64,000 nt of DNA from Calamus simplicifolius (Eukaryota > Streptophyta > Magnoliopsida > Arecales > Arecaceae): assembly GCA_900491605.1 (NCBI GenBank), contig UESW01003878.1, positions 926,920-990,919 of the forward strand, written 5' to 3'. The notes beneath the pieces are model-generated. The model was not told the DNA's origin. It was given only the letters and a program-made list of their open reading frames with translations, and made no database searches. The position numbers and the translations under genes were made by a program. Within the stretch, counting starts at the first letter, position 1, and each line of letters starts with the position of its first letter. Positions 56,596 to 64,000 of the stretch are shown here, piece after piece.

Positions 56596-57557
56596 GTGAT
56601 TCATTTTCTTCTGTCTTAGAAAAGTTTTGGATACCATGATAATGCTTTTAATTGTCATCACTGATTAAGTTACTATTACTTTTGTTAAGTAATCTGATTT
56701 TGCTATCCTAAACTGTCAAGTCCCATCAAAACAACCTGAACTAACAGTTCATATGCAGGCACACTGACATATCCCAAATCATCATTGGTCAATCTACATT
56801 TCAATTTGTAAGCCTGTATATCAAGTTATTCAATTTCCTATGTTTGCCCAACCTTCACCTTCCATTCTTCTTGACATTAACAGTATCCCATTTTACCATA
56901 TCGAAGCAGTTTCAAAAACTGTAAATATCCATGCCAGCATAAAAGGTTAAATCTACATGTTCTTCAACAAGTAAATGATCATAAAATTTGATCTTAACTT
57001 TATAAGCTATAACTTCATGACTTCTATAACATTTTTTATCCTAGAATGAACCCTTCATGCTTCTTAAGAATTTACTGGTTTTTTTTTCCCTTTTGCCTTT
57101 GCAAATACTAATCACATTACCAAACAATTGATTCCATCAAAGCAACACATTTCGATGTGATACTTTATTCCTAACACTGCTTAAACTGAAAATGTGGACA
57201 GCTTATTTTCTATGTTCACCTCTCCTTCTCTGTTGGTCTACCCTACAATTCCATTTTCATTAACAAAGAAGTATATTGAATTAACTTGGTCCTTTCACCA
57301 AAAACCAAAAAATAAACTTGGTATAGCAGAAGATGTATATTTGAAATTTATGCACACATTGATATATTATGAATTTTGTTGTATAAAAATATGATAATAT
57401 TAGGTTTCTTAGATTTTGAAGTGTCAAATATGTCATGACATACTGACTTGCAGACATCTTTGCCAAGTATCTATCTGCGCTAGTATCATACCACTAAAAC
57501 TATATCCTTAGAAGTTCCAAACAGGAAAATGTACTACAAGTTCATATCTATTATACT
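56596..57557. other. Probable intron of the metallophosphoesterase gene
   Basis: AT-rich sequence with no recognisable exon, following the exon-3 donor and running into the Gypsy2 5' LTR. If the gene continues, the rest lies beyond 64000. Confidence 0.55.
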
Positions 57558-58495
57558 TGTTGATACGGGATAAGATCATCACTGCATCGGTATTAGTGCA
57601 CATGGTAAAAGGGAAGGGTCATTTTTGACTCTTGGTCCACTAATAGGCATATCTAGGAAAAGACAAAATGCAACTGAGCTTCGTCCGGACCGAGCCATCT
57701 TCATACCTCGACAGGACCGAGCTACCTCCATGTCTCAGCAGGACCGAGCTATCTTCATATTTCAGCATGATCGGACTGTCTCCATACCTCGATGAGATCA
57801 AATAACTTTTCAACTTAGGTGCCCTCTTCGCCCTGAGCTGCACCGGGGATTGCAGAAGATGAATCGCCCAATCGCTTGAAACTGATAACGATCTTCTTAA
57901 AATGGGAACAAGGAGCCAAACCTGACCCTCCGATCATAATCAACAAGATTTCAAATCCCCAGATAACTGGCGGGAATTTTATCATATCGGCTTCCAATAC
58001 CCCGAAAAGAAAACAAAAACTAAATATGGTCGAACGCCAATGAATGACTGAATCATGGAGTGCCAATCAGCCGCCAATCCTTGTAACCGTCAAGATTCGA
58101 ATCTCAACAATCCCATAACTAATGGATTCGAATCACGGTGGGCTTTAACTTCCTAAAACAACGCCCAAGAAATCAAGTGATGACCCGCCATCATTACCAG
58201 CGGTCTATAAATACCTTGTCCTAAGATTCTTTTAGGTATGCTAAACTAACTCAAAAAAACTCTAGCAGAGCTTATAGCTCTCAAGAAGCCATCCTTGAGA
58301 GATCCTTTGCTGGAGCCTTCTCCTCTTATCTGTTTACTAAGAATCTTCACTGACTTGGGCATCGAAGGGTCTTCCGCAGGGACCATCCCCTGTGCCTCCT
58401 GCATGAGACTTAAAGGTCCAACCGAACGAAAGATCGTCATCCAGATCCTGACATGCACTGCCTCCCAAGCCGGAGAATGAAATTTCGCAGCAACA
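57558..58495 (+). repeat. Gypsy2 5' LTR (938 bp)
   Basis: Ends TGTTG...CAACA. It contains three to four repeats of a GGACCGAGCTA(T/C)CTTCATACCTC phrase (57685-57800) and TATAAATACC near 58206, a likely TATA box. It is homologous to the solo LTR at 36010-36836. Confidence 0.85.
58206..58215 (+). promoter_or_regulatory. TATA-like box of Gypsy2 LTR
   Basis: TATAAATACC within GTCTATAAATACCTTG, about 290 bases before the LTR end. Confidence 0.6.
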
Positions 58496-58497
58496 GA

Positions 58498-58515
58498 TTG
58501 GCGCTAGAGAAAGGG
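58498..58515 (+). promoter_or_regulatory. Primer-binding site of Gypsy2
   Basis: TTGGCGCTAGAGAAAGGG, two bases after the LTR end. It shares the TTGGCGC start with Gypsy1. Confidence 0.78.
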
Positions 58516-58578
58516 TCTCAAGTCCCGTTAAACTTGTAATCTAAGAGACAAGGTTCTTATCAAAAGGATAATCTCCTA

Positions 58579-60190
58579 ATGGTCAACAAAAAGAGAGCGA
58601 CCTTAGATGCCCAGATCAGGCCACTTCCCAAAGGCCTGATCCAACAAACAATGTGGCGCCCTCGCAGCCACCATCAATCAGAACTCCTCCCTTGCTGGTA
58701 GATCCGATCACCTAGGACCAGTTTGCTATGCTAGTTCAACAAGTCTAAGCTCTGATCCAATTAGTGCAAGGGCTTCATGGAGCCCCTCCTCTAACTGCAC
58801 CAGCTCAACGCTCCCCGATGGAGTCGTCCCTGTCCCCCGGCGGCTCCTTTCCCCGACTCACTTGAGGCCACAAGCCTCCACCGATGATCAACCATGAAGA
58901 GATGGAACCGCCACAGCAAAGGGGCAGGGATTCGCCTAGATTTCGACGAGCTCGCTCCTTGTCCTCGATATTCTCTTGCCATGACTCGACACCGTGGCCA
59001 CGATCTCCTTCTCCCACTGTTCGGGACAATAAGGTGCATCAAGAAAAGCCCCAGGAGGTGCGCCAGGAGCCAGATGTCATCAAACAGACACCTTAACCTC
59101 AACCTAAGGTGGAGTAGGGTATCCCCTCCATCGAAGAAATTATGCTGGAGGTGATTCCGCATCATGTTAAGCTCTCCACCATCGAGCCCTATCACGTATC
59201 CATTGATCCAGATGACCACTTAAGCAGCTTTCGATCCATCATGATGTTTCATGAAGCGTCAATGCGATCCTGTGCCGAGCCTTCCCTTTCACCCTTAGGG
59301 GATTTGCTAAGACGTGGTTCAACTATTTGAAGCTGAGTTCTATAGGCTTTTTTGACGAGTTGGGCTATTTATTCATCAGCCAGTTCATCAGCAACCGTTG
59401 CCACCGAAGAAGATCTGACTCCCTCTCCGAAGTTAAGCAGTGAGAGGGGGAGTTATTGAGAAGTTTTCTTGGTCGTTTCAACATGGCCATGTTGGAAGTA
59501 GACCATCTCAACCACGAGATGACCATGTCCGTCCTAGCAGGTAGAGTGTTGAAGGAGGGGGACTTCTACCTAGCTATGAAAGTCAACTATCTGAAGAATC
59601 TCTTCGACATGATGGCTCTGGCTAACAAATATGCCAGGGTCGAAGAGTTGAGGTAAGCCCGAGCCGAGCAATCCAAAAGAAGAAAAGCTCGAAGAAGAAC
59701 AGGCCCCTCGCCCTACAAGTCTGCCTCGCCGCCAAAGAATTCCTTCTCCACCACCAAGAGATCGTACCAAGAGTCCGCGCGGAGGTTCAATCAATTCACT
59801 CTGCTTACCGCATGTGGGCAAATCTTGATGGAGATCGAGTAACAACTCCTTAGGCCAACACCCCTCTGAGGAAACATTGCTTGGAAAGATATGACCAAGT
59901 ATTACTAGTATCATCGAGACTACGAACATAATATCGAGAAATGCTGGCAGCTTCGGAATGAGATTGAGCAACTCATCCGTCGAGGGAGGCTTGATCGATT
60001 CAGAAGAGCCCCGAGCCAAACAACAGAGAAGATCATCAACCTGAGCCTCGGTAGCCACCTTCGCCAAACCCGCCCGCTGCTGGCAGCGTTAACATGATTG
60101 CCATGATCGGGTCCTCCCAAGCTCAATCGGGCGAGGAAGAAAATCATCCAAAGATGGTCAGAGCCGAGGGACTTTCTTTTTCAGATGAAG
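58579..60190 (+). pseudogene. Gypsy2 gag, heavily mutated
   Basis: ATG at 58579. Recognisable pieces are a Pro/Arg-rich N-terminal part, then HVSIDPDDHLSSFRSIMMFH (59190-59250) and LLRSFLGRFNMAMLEVDHLN (59450-59510), matching the gag core of the lineage. A degenerate zinc knuckle YHRDYEHNIEKC (59910-59945) has its first Cys lost and a Gly replaced by Glu. Numerous in-frame stops occur (for example TGA near 59442 and TAG/TAA near 59655, 59840 and 59910). Confidence 0.8.
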
Positions 60191-60199
60191 ATCTCCGAG

Positions 60200-63100
60200 G
60201 GATACATATCCACATGATGATGCTTTAGTTGTATCTCTTAATATGAACAAATACAATGTACATTGAGTTTTGGTTGATAGTGAAAGCTCTGTTAATGTTT
60301 TGTATTTTGATGCCTTTATGAAGATGAATTTGTGAATGAAAAACTCCAAGCCATGGACTCCACTCTGATGGGATTCACCGGTGACACTCTCTCCTGAAGG
60401 AGTCATCACTTTAACGGTTCGAGTTGGCACATGGCCTTGCATGGTGATTTAAATGCAAATTTTATAATGATCAAACTTCGATCGCCGTACAATGCGATTC
60501 TCGGCAGACCCGGACAAATATCCCTCAGGGCTATAATATCTATCCCTAATCTCGCCATGAAGTTTCTCACAGAATAGGGAGTAAGGACTATTCGAGGAAA
60601 CCAGGTCGAAGCTCGGCACTGCTTCGTCGCCGACCTTCAGTCTAGAAGACCCGAGATCGACGGACTTGACGCTCGAGAAGTTTTCACTGAGCAACGGGTA
60701 GAACCAGTTGAAGAGCTCGAAGAAGTACCACTTGATGAAGCTTAGTCCGACCGAGCCATAAGGATCAAGTCTGAGCAGGAAGGCAAGCCTCGGCAAGAAC
60801 TGATCGAGTTCCTCCGAAGGAATGCTGACGTTTTCGCATGGTCAGTCTCAGATATGCCGGGAAGTCCATCACCTCAACGTGGATGAGACGTTTCGACCAA
60901 TCAAGCAGAAGAAAAGAAGCTTCGCCTCGAGCGTCAAAATCATTGAAGGAAGTTGATAAGCTCCTTAAGGCAAACTTCATTCGGGAGGTAAATTATCCTA
61001 ATTGGTTGGCTAATGTAGTTATGGTGAAGTATGATTTCACGGACCTCAATAAGGCCTGCCCAAAAGACAGCTTCCTCTGCCAAGAATCGATCAACTCGTG
61101 GACGCTACCTCGGGCCACAGATACTGACCTTCATGGATGCTTATTCGGGCTACAACCAGATTCGGATGGCACCTGAGGACGAAGAGAAGACGCCTTCATC
61201 ATTGATCGAGGTATATACTGCTACCGAATCATGCCTTTTGTTTAAAAAAACTGGGCGACCTACCAAAGGCTGGTCAACAAAGTTTTCAAGAACAATCTGT
61301 TAGAATTTGGAGGTCTACGTTGATAATATGTCGGTTAAAAGCAAGGAGGCATCCCAGCACATTGACGATCTCACCGAAAGTTTTACAACACTCAGAAAGT
61401 ATTAGATGAAGCTAAACCCAACCAAGTGCGCCTTCGGGGTTAACTCCGAAAGTTCCTGGGCTTCATGGTCTCCCAAAGAGGCATTGAGGCGAACCCCTAA
61501 GATTCAAGCTCTCTAGAAATGGCGCTTCCTAGGTCAGTCAAAGAGGTGCAACACCTCACTGAAGGGTAGCTGCCCTTAATCGTTTCGTTGCCGGTGCTGA
61601 GAAGTACCTTTCCTTTTTCAAGGTGCTTCGTCAACTAAGAACTTCCAATGGACTTCGGACTGCCAGAAGTCCTTCGAAGATCTCAAAAGGTACCTTGGCT
61701 CACCATCCTCCTCAGTAGCTCGAAGCTCGAAGAAGTTCTGTACCTATATCTGGCGGTCTCAAAAAATGCCGTTGGGTCTATGCTGATCTGAGAGGAAAAC
61801 AAAATTCAAAAACCGATCTACTATGTCAGCAAATTGCATTGTGATGCCAAAACGAGGTACACTCGGATTGAAAGATGATGCTAGCCCTGATAACATAGTC
61901 CAAAAGCTACGTACCTACTTTCAAGCATATGCTGTGGTGGTCCTAACCGAACAACCTATTAAGTCAGTCCTTCACTGGCCAGAAGTGTTCGGAAGAATAA
62001 CCAAATGGGCCGTTGAGCTGAGCGAGTATGATGTTCAGTATCATCCTCGTCCAGCCATCAAGGCACAAGTTCTGGCCGATTTCTTTTGATTATACAATAC
62101 TAGAGGATGGCTCAACTCTAGAGGCCCCGAGCAACCAAAGTCCGAAGCCCTATGGCTGCTTCATATGGACGGGTCCTCCAGCGTAGGCGGTTTCGGAGCG
62201 GGTTTAGTCCTCACTAGCCCGAAAGGAGCAACCTTCGAGTACAACATCTGTTTCTCCTTTTCGTCTCCAACAATGAAGCTGAGTACAAGGCCTTGTTCTC
62301 CAGACTTCGGATCATCCGTGACCTGAAAGTCAAGAGGTTGAACATCTACACCAATTCGCAACTGGTAGTTGGCCACGTGCAAGGGGAATTTGAAGCATGG
62401 GAGCTGATCATGGTTCGGTATCTTCAAAAGGTGCGCGACTGTCCTCCAACTTTTCTAAACTTGAAGTTATCCAGGTTCCAAGGACCAAAATACATGCGCC
62501 GACCTCCTCTCTGCTTGGCCACCACGGACTCGATGGACCTCGAGCAAAAATTTTACCTGAAAGTTCTCGAGAGGCCTAGTATTGCAGATACAACCAAATC
62601 ACAGATCGAGGCCAAACCATCTTGGTTCGACCCGATCCTAAAGTACCTTAAAGACGGGTCGCATTCATCAGATAGAAAGGAGGTAAGGAAACTGAAGATG
62701 CAAGCATCCCACTATGCCTTGCTTGATGATCAGTTATGCAAGCGCTCCTTCTCCATGCCGTTACTCAAATGTCTTCGACTATCGAAAGCCGATTATGTTC
62801 CGCTGGAGGTCCATGAAGGTATCTGCAGCAATCATTGAGTAGCCGACTCTATGCTAAAAGTGCTACGCCAAAGGTACTACTGGCCAACCATGCAGAAGGA
62901 TTCCGACGATTTTTTTCGAGCCTGTGATTCGTGCCAGCGGCACTCCAATATTCAGGGGCCCCCTTTGCTCTTCTAACACCGATATCTTCCGCTTGGCCTT
63001 TTGCCAAGTGGGGGATGGACATCCTCGGTCCCTTTCCATCGCTACTGGGCAGAGGAAATTCTTATTTGTGGCGATTGATTACTTCACCAAGTAGGTCGAA

Positions 63101-63840
63101 GCCGAGGTGGTTGCCCATAATGGAAGCTCGAGCCAAAGACTTTGTTTGGAGATCAATCATTGCCGATTCGGCCTTCCGTACACTATATCACTGATAATGG
63201 CCGACAATTTGACAACATAAGTTCGAGAATTTTGTGAAGACCATGGCATTGACCATCGGCTCACATCAGTTGGGCACCCTCAAGCCAATGGTAAAGCAGA
63301 GGTCACAAACTGAACCCTACTGCAAGGAATTAAAGTTCGGCTCAACAGAGCGCGAGGCAGATAGGCAGATGAGCTCCATCATGTCCTATGAGCCTATCGG
63401 ACACCCAAAGGATCCCCACTGGTGAAACTCTATTCAAAATGGCCTTGGCACTGAAGCCGTAATTCCTGTAGAAGTAGGCTTACCCTCCCCCGAGTCGAGA
63501 GCTACTCTGAAGAACTGAACGACGAGCAACTTTGAGCCAACCTCGACTTAATAGAAGAAGTCAGAGAAAAAGCTCAAATCCGAATGGCTACCTATCAACA
63601 ATGGGTAGTTCGCTATCATTCCTCTCGAGTTAAAGGAAAATTGTTCTTTCCTGGCGACCTTGTGCTTCACAAAGCATCGGTCTTTAAACCGATAGAGCAA
63701 GAAAAGCTGGCGTCAAATTGGAAAGGCCCTTATCAAGTTACGGAGGTCATAGACCAGGTACCTACAAGCTCCAAGATCTAGATGGAAGAGCCATTCCCAA
63801 AACATGGAATGCTGACAATTTTCGAATATACCACCAGTAG
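60200..63840 (+). pseudogene. Gypsy2 pol: protease, RT, RNase H, second RNase H, integrase remnants
   Basis: Protease reads VLVDSESSVNVLYFDAF near 60260 (D-S-E, normal D-S-G), with SPYNAILGRPGQ at 60480. RT has FTDLNKACPKDS at 61035, MDAYSGYNQIRM at 61135, and the catalytic box VYVDNM at about 61311 (YVDD expected), then KLNPTKCAFGV. RNase H ends at PAIKAQVLADFF (62089). The second RNase H shows GAGLVLTSPKG near 62200. Integrase: CDSCQRHSNIQ near 62925, GMDILGPFPS at 63013, TDNGRQFD near 63195, and the C-terminal NADNFRIYHQ ending at about 63840. More than ten frameshifts or stops are present. Confidence 0.85.
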
Positions 63841-64000
63841 AGTATATCTGAACTGAGTCTTTTTTGCTCGTTATAATAAAACTCTACCCTTGAGCTCAAA
63901 TGTCTCATCTCTGACCATTTCTCCAAGTCGCTATTGAGAAACAGGTCCTGTCCAACTTTGACCCACAGGTCCCAGCCAATATACCTCGGCACGGCTGAGC
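63841..64000. other. Gypsy2 3' noncoding start
   Basis: Sequence after the pol stop; no feature is recognised before the window ends. Confidence 0.5.

Larger units (their letters stand above)
57558..64000 (+). mobile_element. Gypsy2: decayed Tat-type Ty3/gypsy retrotransposon, 3' end beyond window
   Basis: 5' LTR 57558-58495, primer site at 58498, then gag, protease, RT, RNase H, second RNase H and integrase remnants up to about 63840, followed by 3' noncoding sequence to the window end. Domain order and the second RNase H match Gypsy1 at lineage level, but the LTRs are unrelated. Many stops and frameshifts indicate an old copy. The base before the LTR ends ATACT (57553-57557), the expected left target duplication. 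Confidence 0.88.

Overview
The window is nuclear DNA of a flowering plant. It holds intron-containing host genes of plant families and a dense, nested set of plant retrotransposons, with no bacterial operon structure. The overall style (GC-rich Tat-type Gypsy LTRs, Sirevirus-like Copia, hAT and Tourist-like MITEs) would suit a monocot, perhaps a palm, but no species can be named from sequence alone.

Layout. 1-13585: a Tat/Retand-type Ty3/gypsy element (called Gypsy1), entered inside its 5' LTR and running to its 3' LTR end at 13585. It has 89-bp and 106-bp tandem arrays in the LTRs, a 99-bp array after pol and an antisense accessory gene. 13958-15225 (-): epoxide hydrolase copy EH1. 15381-about 21345 (-): an L1-type LINE next to the 5' side of EH1. 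21585-22652: a non-autonomous hAT. 22653-24844: AT-rich spacer. 24845-36000: a plant-mobile-domain pseudogene split by a 10.4-kb Sirevirus-like Copia (Copia1, 25158-35550, TSD AGTTG). 36010-36836: a solo LTR of the Gypsy2 family. 38387-39646: another solo LTR (TSD AGTAC). 40219-47313 (-): a young Copia (Copia2, TSD GTTTT) with near-identical LTRs and one frameshift. 47950-49207 (-): epoxide hydrolase copy EH2. 51207-52461: a Harbinger/Tourist-like element with an internal tandem array. 53182-53815 (-): a DUF641/GIL1-like pseudogene. 54247-54908: a MITE nested in its own family. 55663-56595 (+): the first three exons of a calcineurin-like metallophosphoesterase. 57558-64000 (+): a heavily mutated Tat-type element (Gypsy2), inserted where that gene's next intron would be.

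How it fits together. Host content is sparse: a tandem pair of epoxide hydrolases pushed about 33 kb apart by transposon insertion, plus fragments of three other host-type genes. Both hydrolase copies carry single-base deletions at different sites. These are either independent decay or assembly indels, and the sequence cannot decide which.

The most unusual signal is in Copia2. The place where a tRNA primer-binding site should lie (two bases after the LTR, exactly as in Copia1) has no tRNA-Met-type match. It is instead an 18-bp inverted copy of a segment of the element's own LTR, and a second LTR/leader complementarity covers the gag-pol start codon. This suggests a structured leader and possibly a non-tRNA (self-derived) priming arrangement. 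Also notable are a nine-fold W-box cluster in the Copia2 LTR and short GGAGCCGACAC-type motif arrays in Copia1.
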